Shown here one piece after another: positions 9,015 through 16,897 of a stretch of 64,000 nucleotides of DNA; positions within the stretch are counted from its first letter, which is position 1, and every line of letters starts with the position of its first letter. Source of the stretch: an uncultured Saprospiraceae bacterium (GTDB lineage: Bacteria > Bacteroidota > Bacteroidia > Chitinophagales > Saprospiraceae); assembly GCA_938015805.1 (NCBI GenBank), contig CALLXF010000002.1:30692-94691 (forward strand), given 5' to 3'. A program made the position numbers and the translations under genes. The notes below the pieces were generated by a model. That model ran no database searches, was not told the origin of the DNA, and saw nothing but the letters and a program-made list of their open reading frames with translations.

Positions 9015-9221
9015 ATGGCAGTAGGAATAGGCTTTATAGTTTTAGGAGGTTTCTTTGTTGGAGCTCTATTAATGGCCTTAATGGAATTATTATTTAAAAT
9101 CGACTGGGATAAAGAGACTTTTAATGCTAAAAAAGTGCTCAGTATTTTTAAATGGACCATACTTAGTTTTCTCGTTTTCATATTTTTCATTTATGCTCTT
9201 AATATGGGATGGATTAGTTAA
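9015..9221 (+). CDS. small membrane protein, 68 aa
   Basis: Unrecognised small integral membrane protein with two hydrophobic segments (about residues 3-27, rich in Gly/Leu, and 44-63, FKWTILSFLVFIFFIYALNM) around a short charged loop KIDWDKETFNAKK. A TAAATTTG promoter element lies just upstream, which supports real expression. It stands alone before the acyl-CoA dehydrogenase gene, 110 bases away. It has Bacteroidota-type hydrophobic composition but no catalytic residues that would suggest a function. Confidence 0.6.
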   Translation: MAVGIGFIVLGGFFVGALLMALMELLFKIDWDKETFNAKKVLSIFKWTILSFLVFIFFIYALNMGWIS

Positions 9222-9331
9222 TCTCCAAAAAAAAGCATACAAAATGGTATTCATTGGTTTTTTTGCGGGAAAACAAAAACTTAACCGTAGCTTGTAGTCT
9301 TATATAATAGTATCAAACCCACACCCGATCC

Positions 9332-10831
9332 ATGGCTGACAACTCTGGTTATAAAAAATTTATTTCTGATTTCGAATCAGGTCTTAAAGAAATATTTTCC
9401 CAGCACCACCAAGAAGTAAAAAATCTGACAAACAGGGGTTTCTCCAAAGAAACACTCGCCGCAATAATGGAATTTAATCCACTATCTGTGTCTGTTCCTT
9501 CTGAATATGGTGGGCGTGGAATGAAGGTAAAAGAATGCCTAGGTGTACTGGAAGCTGCCTCCTATGAGTCCTTATCTTTATCATTAATATTTGGAATCAA
9601 TATCGCCTTGTTCCTTGAGCCATTTGCTAAATATGGCCAGGACAGCCTTAAGCCTAAAGTATTCAAGAAATTTATTGAAGAGCAAGGAATGGGTGGCCTA
9701 ATGATTTCCGAACCTCTACATGGTAGTGATGCACTCGGAATGCAAACATCACATTTTTTAAATGGAGATGATACGTATCATTTAAAAGGAACGAAGCACT
9801 GGCAAGGCCTAACTGGAATGGCTGATTTCTGGTTAGTTGCTTCCAAAGAACAAAAGTCTGATGGATCTCTAGGTAGAGATATCAGTATTTTTGTAACAGA
9901 CCAGTCAGAAGATAATCAAAAAATAGAAGTTGCTGAATATTATAAAAACAATGGTCTCTATCCTATTCCATATGGAAAAAACACACTGGATCTAAGTATA
10001 CCACAGGAGGCACTACTCGAGCCAGAATCAACGGGAATAAAAATGTTGATGGATTTACTTCATCGTAGTAGAATGCAATTTCCTGGTATGGCTATGGGTT
10101 TTCTAAAGAGGATCATGCACGAGGCTCATACTTATTGTAATGATCGTCTAGTGAGAGGGAATTCTTTATTACAATTTGATCAGGTACAATATCAGTTCTC
10201 TAAACTGCAGCATGCTTTTACAGTATGCTCTGCCATGTGTCATCACAGTTCGCTTACCAGCGGATATGATGTAAACCTCAGCCTTTTCGGGGTAGAAGCT
10301 AATACTATAAAAGCTTATGTCACTGATCTCATGCAAAACTCAGCTCAGACACTTACTCAGCTAATGGGTTCTAGTGGCTATAAAATAGAGAGTTACGGTT
10401 CGAGAGGAATCATGGATTCTAGGCCTTTTCAGATTTTTGAAGGTCCTAATGAGATGTTATATGGACAGATATCAGAAGCTGTAAGCAAGCAAATGATGAA
10501 GCAAAAAATGTCTACGCTCATGGAATATCTATCTAGCTACGATCTCACTAAAGATGCGATTAAGCATTTTAAGGGGCTTTTAGATTTTGGAGTAGAGAGA
10601 AGCATGCCTCAACGCAAACATGTCATTATAGGCCAGCTAGTAAGTAGAGTTGTAGTCGCCGATTATGTTCAAAACCTCGCTAACAAAGGATTTAATTCCG
10701 AACTCATAAACAACTGTATTCAGAATTTAATCTATGAGGTATCCCAGTTTGTAACAAGCTACAAGACTGAAAACCAAATTTCCCCAGTTGAGGGTTTTAA
10801 TGATAACTCCTCATGGAAAAGTCTTGTTTGA
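9332..10831 (+). CDS. acyl-CoA dehydrogenase family protein
   Basis: FAD-dependent alpha,beta-dehydrogenation of acyl-CoA. N-terminal helical domain (VPSEYGGRGMKVKECLGVLE), middle beta domain (MISEPLHGSDALGMQTS, then LKGTKHWQGLTGMADFWLVA), and C-terminal helical domain with FEGPNEMLYGQISE, where the family's catalytic glutamate usually lies. At 499 residues it is longer than typical 380-390-residue enzymes because of an extra C-terminal helical stretch of about 100 residues, so substrate assignment by homology is weak. A strong bidirectional hairpin follows at 10866-10904. It may feed the beta-oxidation genes at the left of the window, although it is not in the same transcript. Confidence 0.85.
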   Translation: MADNSGYKKFISDFESGLKEIFSQHHQEVKNLTNRGFSKETLAAIMEFNPLSVSVPSEYGGRGMKVKECLGVLEAASYESLSLSLIFGINIALFLEPFAKYGQDSLKPKVFKKFIEEQGMGGLMISEPLHGSDALGMQTSHFLNGDDTYHLKGTKHWQGLTGMADFWLVASKEQKSDGSLGRDISIFVTDQSEDNQKIEVAEYYKNNGLYPIPYGKNTLDLSIPQEALLEPESTGIKMLMDLLHRSRMQFPGMAMGFLKRIMHEAHTYCNDRLVRGNSLLQFDQVQYQFSKLQHAFTVCSAMCHHSSLTSGYDVNLSLFGVEANTIKAYVTDLMQNSAQTLTQLMGSSGYKIESYGSRGIMDSRPFQIFEGPNEMLYGQISEAVSKQMMKQKMSTLMEYLSSYDLTKDAIKHFKGLLDFGVERSMPQRKHVIIGQLVSRVVVADYVQNLANKGFNSELINNCIQNLIYEVSQFVTSYKTENQISPVEGFNDNSSWKSLV

Positions 10832-10865
10832 TATTTCTCTTTGAATAAAAAATATAATTTAGATT

Positions 10866-10904
10866 AAAAAAAATGACACTTGATTTACAAGTGTCATTTT
10901 TTTT
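10866..10904. terminator. strong bidirectional terminator
   Basis: A perfect hairpin with 17-bp arms, core ATGACACTTG / CAAGTGTCAT extended by A-run and T-run pairs, and a 5-nt ATTTA loop. It separates the convergent acyl-CoA dehydrogenase and AhpD-like genes, and the flanking A and T runs give a U-tract in both directions. Confidence 0.9.
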
Positions 10905-10920
10905 ACCCAATTCTTATACT

Positions 10921-11520
10921 CTAGTAATTATGCTTTCCTATCTCCCAGCCTGCAGGTTTTAGAATTCTTTCACCATCTTCAGCAGCAGGTTTTTCTAACT
11001 GTGTCCCCATACTATCATTCCATCTATTAAGGTATCCAAAAAGTGCAATCACTCCAAGTACTTCTACAATTTCCCCATCGTCCCAGTGCTTTCTCATGTT
11101 TTCAGAAATCTCATCAGTCACTGCATTAGGCACTTGTGATGCTGCTATCGCAAGATCAAAAATAGCTCTTTCCCCTTCTGTAAATGCTGGATATGTTTTA
11201 TACTCCCATATATGATTTAGTCTATCCTGCTCTGAGCCATATCGCTCTGCTGCTCGGATCGCATGTGCCTCACAATATCTACATCCCGTAGTCATACTGG
11301 AGATATAGGCTAACTCTCTTTTAAGCGAACTGGTAACACGACCCTTATTCTCCATTACCGCTTTATTCATCTCTACAAAAGCAGTTGATATACGAGGTCT
11401 ATGCATCATGGTAAATAAACTATTGGGCGTAAAGCCCAAAGTCTCTTCGTAAAACTGAGCCATCTCTTCAGCTTCTTTTGTGGCATTTCTATCTAATGGA
11501 CTTACTAAAGGTTTTTTCAT
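10921..11520 (-). CDS. carboxymuconolactone decarboxylase / AhpD-like family protein
   Basis: Alkylhydroperoxidase AhpD-like fold protein. The family's redox motif is visible: C80 and C83 as CRYC, with H86 three residues on (MTTGCRYCEAHAIRAAERYG), a Cys-x2-Cys-x2-His signature. The 199-residue length is that of the two-domain or extended CMD proteins. It probably acts as a thiol peroxidase or reductase, not a ring-cleavage decarboxylase. It is the last gene of the leftward block, 13 bases after the broken glycosidase gene, and shares the bidirectional terminator. Confidence 0.85.
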   Translation of the reverse strand: MKKPLVSPLDRNATKEAEEMAQFYEETLGFTPNSLFTMMHRPRISTAFVEMNKAVMENKGRVTSSLKRELAYISSMTTGCRYCEAHAIRAAERYGSEQDRLNHIWEYKTYPAFTEGERAIFDLAIAASQVPNAVTDEISENMRKHWDDGEIVEVLGVIALFGYLNRWNDSMGTQLEKPAAEDGERILKPAGWEIGKHNY

Positions 11521-11533
11521 TTTTTATATTTAT

Positions 11534-12085
11534 TTAATTCAGACTTATTAAAACTTCTTCTCGTGATTTTACTTTTTTATTTACTACTTGCTTATTTGAT
11601 GTAACATCTGTTATTATCAATCTAAAATAGGATCCTTCCCTACTTATTTCTATATCATTTGTACTACCCATTAATTTGAAATTCCTCAAATTCAAAAAAT
11701 TCCACTCTGTAGGTAAGGAAGGAGTTATTTTGAATGTATTAAAACTCATAGGCTCTATCCCTAACATCCCTTCTGTAATAATACGGCAGTATAATGCACT
11801 CTCAGCAGATAAATGCTTCATATTGTTTTCCGGATAGGCTTCTACGACATAGGGCACATGATCACCTAGTAATCGCTTTCGCGAAAGCGATCGTAACTTT
11901 TCATAACCTCTATCTGTCTCTCCTACTTTAAAGATTCCCTGCAGAGCATATAACGTAGCTCGATCCCAAAAAACATTTTGAACAGCCTCTGGATTGAACT
12001 CCACTAAGATACCATTCTCTGTCCAAAGCTTATCGAGTAAAGCTTCTACACTCCCTTCCTTACGGCTAGTAATACCCATACTCAT
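11534..12085 (-). CDS. C-terminal fragment of the frameshifted glycosidase
   Basis: The 183-residue remainder of the alpha-barrel (FWDRATLYALQGIFKVG, MKHLSAESALYCRIITEGML) and a C-terminal beta segment. Its first ATG is internal to the ancestral protein, since the frame is open and homologous-looking for about 20 codons upstream. It is unlikely to be translated by itself. Confidence 0.6.
   Translation of the reverse strand: MSMGITSRKEGSVEALLDKLWTENGILVEFNPEAVQNVFWDRATLYALQGIFKVGETDRGYEKLRSLSRKRLLGDHVPYVVEAYPENNMKHLSAESALYCRIITEGMLGIEPMSFNTFKITPSLPTEWNFLNLRNFKLMGSTNDIEISREGSYFRLIITDVTSNKQVVNKKVKSREEVLISLN
11872..11891. repeat. 20-bp perfect palindrome inside coding sequence
   Basis: ATCGCTTTCGCGAAAGCGAT is a perfect palindrome in the C-terminal part of the glycosidase frame, where it encodes the Ser-Leu-Ser-Arg-Lys-Arg stretch. 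GCTTTCGCGAAAGC-type palindromes are reiterated in some Bacteroidota genomes; I saw no second copy here. Confidence 0.75.
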
Positions 12086-12131
12086 AGGTAAACATATCCA
12101 ATGGCGTAAAAACTTATTTTCTTTAAAATAT

Positions 12132-13556
12132 TTATAGGTTTCTAAACCTTCTTATAGTAGCCCCAAAATAATTTTCTATTACACCTTTCATTTCGTCCTG
12201 CCTTTCTTTATAGACTACAGCATGATCTTGTTTACCTATGGCTTTAGCGAGTCGACTAGCATATTTTAATCCACCATAATACAGACTAGATGTGGATAGA
12301 TTTGCAGTTCCTGTAGTGATACGTCCTTCCATCTCATCGGATTCCGATATAACCGCACCACCATCATTACGATTATTATGGCAATACTCGATACTCCATT
12401 CCACCAGAGGCCATAAACTAGAACCTATATCCTTATCTCCTCTAGCTAGTAAATAATGTGTAGTTCCATATGCAATCATAGCAGCATCTCCTCGATCTAA
12501 ATGTGTCATAGGAAAATTTCCATCTACCTCAAACGAATATGGAATATGCCCTTCCTCTGGAATGTTTTTCTGAAAGTGGCGATAAGCATTTTCTGCTGCC
12601 TGATTCCCTAATATATAGCCGAGATAAGGAAAAAAAGGACCGCTATATTCTATTTGATCATTTGCCCAGATACCTACATAATAATTACCACCTCCTGGGG
12701 AGTGGACCGACCCCATTGCAGAACTAAATATACTCTCAGCTGCTCGTAATTTTGAAAAATAAAAAAGCTTATTAATGACTGGATCTGGAGTTTCTAAAAC
12801 CAAATTATTATGAATTTCTAGAATATAATTTACCCTTTGCATGATTGCCTTATCGTCATCAAAATCTTCCGGGGATTCTGTATTCAAAGTAGCCCCATAA
12901 TAAACAGGAAAATGCATAGATTGCTGTGCAAATATATCCACCTGTTCTGGTGCCTGGCTCTTTACATAAAAAGTATAATCTCCATTATAGCCTTTTTCTC
13001 CACTTTGCAGATGGCTATTTTTAAAATGTAATTTTTTATCGAGGCTATCTGTGTTTTTTATTTCCCATTCTTCTACAATATACCTTTCCTCAGGAGAAGG
13101 AAATATAATTCTAGAAATCTGCAAACCCTCTACTGGAGCATGATGAAAAGTAATCATCCCATTGATAGATATAGAATCTATAGGACCAGGAACAATCGTT
13201 TTATGACCTAGTGTAATCGATGGAAGGAGATCATCATTAATACGCTTACGGTAATAGGCTCTATATTTTTTCCAGTCCGGTTGATCCGACTTATTATAAG
13301 TACGTAGCTGCGGAAAGATCACATCTCTTTCTATAGACAAGTTTCTATTCTCATCTACATCGTAGTATATTATAGTTGCTACTTTTAGCCCTGCCATTTC
13401 TATATTCTCACTATGAGGTAGTCTATCTTCTTTGGTAAGATCCCATACGATACCTTGGTCATTAGCTATACGCCAGTAATCATTAGATGTAGTATCTTGA
13501 CCATTTGCAATAAAACTTTGTAGAATTAAAATGAATACGATAAAAACTAATTTCAT
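12132..13556 (-). CDS. N-terminal fragment of the frameshifted glycosidase
   Basis: 474 residues: signal peptide, beta-sandwich domain and the first part of the alpha-barrel, ending prematurely 14 codons after the frameshift-proximal GATI residues. If translated it would give an exported protein lacking about a third of the barrel. Confidence 0.65.
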   Translation of the reverse strand: MKLVFIVFILILQSFIANGQDTTSNDYWRIANDQGIVWDLTKEDRLPHSENIEMAGLKVATIIYYDVDENRNLSIERDVIFPQLRTYNKSDQPDWKKYRAYYRKRINDDLLPSITLGHKTIVPGPIDSISINGMITFHHAPVEGLQISRIIFPSPEERYIVEEWEIKNTDSLDKKLHFKNSHLQSGEKGYNGDYTFYVKSQAPEQVDIFAQQSMHFPVYYGATLNTESPEDFDDDKAIMQRVNYILEIHNNLVLETPDPVINKLFYFSKLRAAESIFSSAMGSVHSPGGGNYYVGIWANDQIEYSGPFFPYLGYILGNQAAENAYRHFQKNIPEEGHIPYSFEVDGNFPMTHLDRGDAAMIAYGTTHYLLARGDKDIGSSLWPLVEWSIEYCHNNRNDGGAVISESDEMEGRITTGTANLSTSSLYYGGLKYASRLAKAIGKQDHAVVYKERQDEMKGVIENYFGATIRRFRNL

Positions 13557-13945
13557 TTAAGATCCATGTTTTTTGAATAAAATCCGGATAAGGATGGTTT
13601 ACGTAAAATGGTTCCTACATATATCATGATCGCAACTGTAATGCCTAATGTTCCTCCATAACCAGTGGCCATTTCTACAGCTATAATTCCGCCAGTATAA
13701 GAACAAAGTAAAAAAAATCCAATATTCATGGTCTTAGGAATCCAGAATAAAATAACTGCAGTGATTTCGATAATTCCTATGATAAGAATGTATTGATCTA
13801 AATTAATTACCGCAAGTGTGTCCACTACCCATTTTGCTCCCATTACCTTATTCATTCCACTAAAAAACAAAATAGAAGAGGCTAGTATCGAAAGGGCATA
13901 ACCTACTATTCGCTGAGCTGAGTTTATTTGTGGTTCGTGTAGCAT
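13553..13945 (-). CDS. DoxX-like small membrane protein
   Basis: A 130-residue protein with four predicted membrane helices: residues about 13-30 (GYALSILASSILFFSGMNK), 48-66, 72-92 and 98-115. The pattern, with the GMNK turn after helix 1 and the Gly-rich helix 3 (GFFLLCSYTGGIIAVEMATG), fits the DoxX/DoxD-like family. Its biochemical role is unclear; homologues occur beside redox and exported-sugar enzymes. Its stop overlaps the glycosidase start by 4 bases, so the two are translationally coupled. Confidence 0.75.
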   Translation of the reverse strand: MLHEPQINSAQRIVGYALSILASSILFFSGMNKVMGAKWVVDTLAVINLDQYILIIGIIEITAVILFWIPKTMNIGFFLLCSYTGGIIAVEMATGYGGTLGITVAIMIYVGTILRKPSLSGFYSKNMDLK

Positions 13946-14006
13946 ATTTTTTTATTCAGATAGTTTTTTTAGAGTATAATCTTATTCATTTAATAAAATC
14001 TATTCA

Positions 14007-16280
14007 CTAATGGTGATGATGATGACTGGTAGTATTTAATTTTATAGGTATCAGATCGATTTCTACAGGATCTTTATTTTCAGTTATTTGGTAGCACGCA
14101 TTTGATTTTAAATCTTCTACAACCTGCATGATTCCAGATCCTGGCCAAGTAATTTCTATTTTATCGATATGAGTTTCTTGACCTAACCCTTTTTCTACGA
14201 TTAGTGGATTTGCTCCAAAGCTCCCTCCCGAACTAACAGTCGCATACCCTATACGTGATCCAGCAAATATCTTAAGCCTTGCTCCTATTGCCGCTCTGTT
14301 TGCTTCTTGGCCTATGAGTTTTATTTTTATCCAGTTATTATCATCGTTAGGATTAAGGAATAAGGCATTCATAAAATTATCACCATCATAAGAACCACCT
14401 AAAACATGGTAAATATCCTGATCGCCATCGTTATCTATATCTCCGATAGAGACTCCATGTCCTTTCTGGAGATGTCCTAGACCTGCTGCCGTGGTTACAT
14501 CTAGAAACTGATTTCCATTGTTATTTAAAAACATCTTGTTAGGAATCAGAGCAGAAAAATCTGGTGTCCCTGTAGCCGCATAAAAGTCCAGAAAGCCATC
14601 ATTATTTATATCTCCATAATTACATCCCATAGTAAATAATGGTTCTCTTATACCTAGCTGCTTCGTTACATTTTTAAAAGATCCGTCTTGATTATTCTGA
14701 AAAATAATCGGTAATTCTGCTTCGGTTTTTAGTCCTAAGTAAGATTTTGCCACTTCTCCTGCAGCTGTTTTAAATTGAGCAAAATCAAAACCACTTACAA
14801 AAATATCCTGAAAACCATCTTGATTATAATCAAACATCCAGCACGGAAAACTACGCTGAGGATTACTAGTTCCTGAACTGTTTGCGATATTCTTAAATTT
14901 AAAATTGGCGGAAGCCCCTTGATTTTCCAAAAGGTAATTATCCCCCTGTATTACAGAAACATATATATCCACATCTCCATCATTATCAATATCACCAGAG
15001 GTACATCCTTTAATAAACAAACTTAGGTCTACACCTTTTTGGGCAGCGACATCTGTAAACGAACCATCTCCATTATTAAAGTAAAGTTGGGAAGGAGCAG
15101 AGATAGATTTAGTACTCTCGTTACCTATGAATAGATCTATCCAGCCATCATTATTAAAATCGGCCCACGTGGCTGTCTGAGTCGGAAACTTACTGTAGAG
15201 TCCTGTTTTTTTAGTTACGTCTGTAAAGGTCCCGTCTCCATTATTTTGCAGTAATGAGTTAGGATGTGTTCCTTGTTTCCCTAACCATGCTCCTCTTAAA
15301 ACCAGGACGTCCATGTATCCATCATTGTTATAATCTGCCTGTAATAGGTTAAGACCACTTACTAGTCCAGACAACTTAGCTGACGATGTCTTATCGGTAA
15401 AATTTCCATTTCCATCATTCTCAAAAAAGCGTAATTGGTCATCTAAACCATAAGAACTTACCATAAGATCTAGGTGATAATCATTATTAAAATCTTCCAT
15501 TATAACACCTCCTGCAATATCATTTATACCTAGACCTAGTCCCATGGAAATGTCTGTAAATCTTTTTATTCCTGCATCACTTTTAAACACTTCCGTAGGG
15601 ATGAGGTGTTCCGATTTTATGTTACCCGGATAATTACCGAGTGTCATTTCCGCAATGTTATACAACCACTTAATCTGTACATCACTAGGATCTTTTTCTA
15701 AAAGTTCTAAGAATATTTTTTTCGCTGCGGTAGAGCCATCTACATTTTTATGTACTCCTTCTTTTTCGATAGGAAGTAAACAAGAAAATTGATTGTGATT
15801 TGCTTGGCAGTTTTCTATCTCACCTTTTCTTAAATAACAGATACCCAAAAATGCTTTTAGGTCATGAAACTGTTTAGCAGGTAATCCTATTTTGTTTTTA
15901 TTTATAGTTGTGATTAGTGACTCCATACGCCGGATACTCTCATTATATTTCCCAGCCTTTAACCATTCGTCAGATGATTTAAAAAGAAGATGTAATTTCT
16001 GAGCCACATCTTGCACTTGTCTAAAAGTCGCATCATACTGAGAGGCACGTTCTCCATTTAAATGCCAGCTTTCGATATCACTTTTATCCATTGCAATCTG
16101 AGACAGTTCTGCAATCATCTCCTGAGTAGAACTGTGATCGATAGACTTATCATTTTTAGAGGGAGAGGGACTTACGTCCGAATGTTCTTCTTGCTGAGCA
16201 TTAGAAACAGAATCAGGTTTGCAAGAAAACAAATGAACCAATAAAAAAAACAGACCTAATTTTATGCAAGATTTTATCAT
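14007..16280 (-). CDS. FG-GAP/VCBS-repeat lipoprotein with ASPIC/UnbV domain
   Basis: Exported lipoprotein of 757 residues. A signal peptide ends in lipobox LFSC (Cys at about 20), followed by a Ser-rich linker and a helical TPR-like region up to about residue 220. Next comes a beta-propeller-like region with repeated calcium-type loops (DFNNDGWID, DIDNDGDVDIY, DYNQDGFQD, DINNDGFLDFY, DIDNDGDQDIY), then an ASPIC/UnbV domain near residues 655-725 (GARLKIFAGSRIGYATVSSG). The protein ends in five consecutive histidines. Such CRTAC-like proteins in Bacteroidota sit on the outer membrane and probably bind polysaccharide or protein ligands. It heads the leftward block with DoxX and glycosidase. Function is inferred only from domains. 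Confidence 0.88.
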   Translation of the reverse strand: MIKSCIKLGLFFLLVHLFSCKPDSVSNAQQEEHSDVSPSPSKNDKSIDHSSTQEMIAELSQIAMDKSDIESWHLNGERASQYDATFRQVQDVAQKLHLLFKSSDEWLKAGKYNESIRRMESLITTINKNKIGLPAKQFHDLKAFLGICYLRKGEIENCQANHNQFSCLLPIEKEGVHKNVDGSTAAKKIFLELLEKDPSDVQIKWLYNIAEMTLGNYPGNIKSEHLIPTEVFKSDAGIKRFTDISMGLGLGINDIAGGVIMEDFNNDYHLDLMVSSYGLDDQLRFFENDGNGNFTDKTSSAKLSGLVSGLNLLQADYNNDGYMDVLVLRGAWLGKQGTHPNSLLQNNGDGTFTDVTKKTGLYSKFPTQTATWADFNNDGWIDLFIGNESTKSISAPSQLYFNNGDGSFTDVAAQKGVDLSLFIKGCTSGDIDNDGDVDIYVSVIQGDNYLLENQGASANFKFKNIANSSGTSNPQRSFPCWMFDYNQDGFQDIFVSGFDFAQFKTAAGEVAKSYLGLKTEAELPIIFQNNQDGSFKNVTKQLGIREPLFTMGCNYGDINNDGFLDFYAATGTPDFSALIPNKMFLNNNGNQFLDVTTAAGLGHLQKGHGVSIGDIDNDGDQDIYHVLGGSYDGDNFMNALFLNPNDDNNWIKIKLIGQEANRAAIGARLKIFAGSRIGYATVSSGGSFGANPLIVEKGLGQETHIDKIEITWPGSGIMQVVEDLKSNACYQITENKDPVEIDLIPIKLNTTSHHHHH

Positions 16281-16325
16281 AGGGAAATTCTATAAAAACC
16301 AAAAGACTTATGATCAGATCTAAGA

Positions 16326-16562
16326 TTACTCACTAGGGAGATTATTAAACTCTTCTTCCTTAGCTGCAAACCATTTTTGCATATCTTCTGGGTTATGCAT
16401 TAACTCACGCATTTTACCCATCGCCTCCAGATGAGCAGCATCCTTTTGTTCATACATCGCTGTCCCATGAGCTTTACTTAACTGAGCGATCTCTGTAAAA
16501 GTCTCAGCTTTAAATTCTTTGTCGCAAGCTCCTCCTAATTGTTTACAGGTCATCGTTTTCAT
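16326..16562 (-). CDS. DUF1059-family small protein
   Basis: 78-residue soluble protein resembling DUF1059: MTCKQLGGACDKEFKAETFT near the N-terminus with two cysteines separated by six residues, then a helical stretch rich in Met, Glu and Lys (GKMRELMHNPEDMQKWF). Function unknown in the family. It has its own TAnnTTTG promoter just upstream, and lies 45 bases before the FG-GAP lipoprotein gene on the same strand, so it could lead that transcript. Confidence 0.75.
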   Translation of the reverse strand: MKTMTCKQLGGACDKEFKAETFTEIAQLSKAHGTAMYEQKDAAHLEAMGKMRELMHNPEDMQKWFAAKEEEFNNLPSE

Positions 16563-16588
16563 AATTGTAGATTTTAATCTTTAGTTAC

Positions 16589-16617
16589 CAAATATACTTA
16601 ATCTCAAATTATGCAAA
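16589..16617 (-). promoter_or_regulatory. Bacteroidota promoter for DUF1059 gene
   Basis: On the minus strand, TTTG (plus 16614-16617) is followed 17 bases later by TATATTTG (plus 16589-16596), matching TTTG / TAnnTTTG. The -7 element ends 26 bases before the ATG of the DUF1059 gene. Confidence 0.65.
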
Positions 16618-16710
16618 AGCAACTTCGCATCAGTGGATTTCCTGAGCAATCTGCAGAGATTTATTAGGTTCATCAAAAAGATTCTTTTTACACATGTGGG
16701 CTGTAAAAGA

Positions 16711-16745
16711 AAAAAGAGTTAGAAAATGAATTTCTAACTCTTTTT
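16711..16745 (-). terminator. tRNA-Lys terminator
   Basis: A 15-bp perfect stem AAAAAGAGTTAGAAA / TTTCTAACTCTTTTT with a 5-nt loop, 4 bases beyond the tRNA 3' end, followed on the minus strand by a U-rich run. Confidence 0.9.
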
Positions 16746-16749
16746 GAAG

Positions 16750-16822
16750 TGACCGGTCTGGGGCTCGAACCCAGGGCCCACGGCTTAAAAGGCCGTTGCT
16801 CTACCAACTGAGCTAACCGGTC
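16750..16822 (-). tRNA. tRNA-Lys (anticodon TTT)
   Basis: 73-nt cloverleaf on the minus strand. The acceptor stem GACCGGT pairs with ACCGGTC, the D-arm contains TAGCTCAGTTGGTAGAGC, the anticodon stem ACGGC / GCCGT encloses loop CTTTTAA with anticodon TTT, and the T-arm contains GGTTCGAGCC. The discriminator base is A. The 3' CCA is not encoded (CTT follows), so CCA must be added. It has its own promoter and terminator. Confidence 0.97.
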
Positions 16823-16839
16823 TTGCTCTTAAAGCGACG

Positions 16840-16873
16840 CAAAGATAGTTTCTCTTTTCAATTATTAAACCTC
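16840..16873 (-). promoter_or_regulatory. promoter of tRNA-Lys
   Basis: Minus-strand TATCTTTG (plus 16840-16847) matches TAnnTTTG and lies 18 bases before the mature tRNA start. A TTTA about 18 bases further upstream is a near match to the -33 TTTG. Confidence 0.6.
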
Positions 16874-16897
16874 ATTTGCAGTTTTTTGTTGAAGAAA

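Larger units (their letters stand above)
11534..13556 (-). pseudogene. six-hairpin glycosidase-like exported protein, single-base frameshift
   Basis: Two adjacent frames encode one protein of about 672 residues. The N-terminal part has a signal peptide (FIVFILILQSFIANG), a beta-rich domain of about 240 residues, and the start of an alpha-barrel of six-hairpin glycosidase type (YYVGIWANDQIEYSGPFFPY, DRGDAAMIAYGTTHYLLARG). It ends abnormally ...ENYFGATIRRFRNL. The other frame at the same place reads EGLETYKYFKENKFLRHWIC and then LPMSMGITS, joining smoothly after ATI. Dropping one T near plus-strand 12153 (one A in the mRNA) restores the frame. Acidic residues in SESDEMEG could be catalytic. It may be a true recent pseudogene or a sequencing error. 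The start overlaps the DoxX gene stop by 4 bases. Confidence 0.85.

Noticed and set aside
9222..9270. Terminator after the 68-aa membrane protein
   Set aside because: A-run and T-run arms pair only imperfectly with several mismatches.
14007..14030. Pentahistidine tail as a cloning tag
   Set aside because: It lies in a native gene context with chromosomal flanks and no vector sequence.
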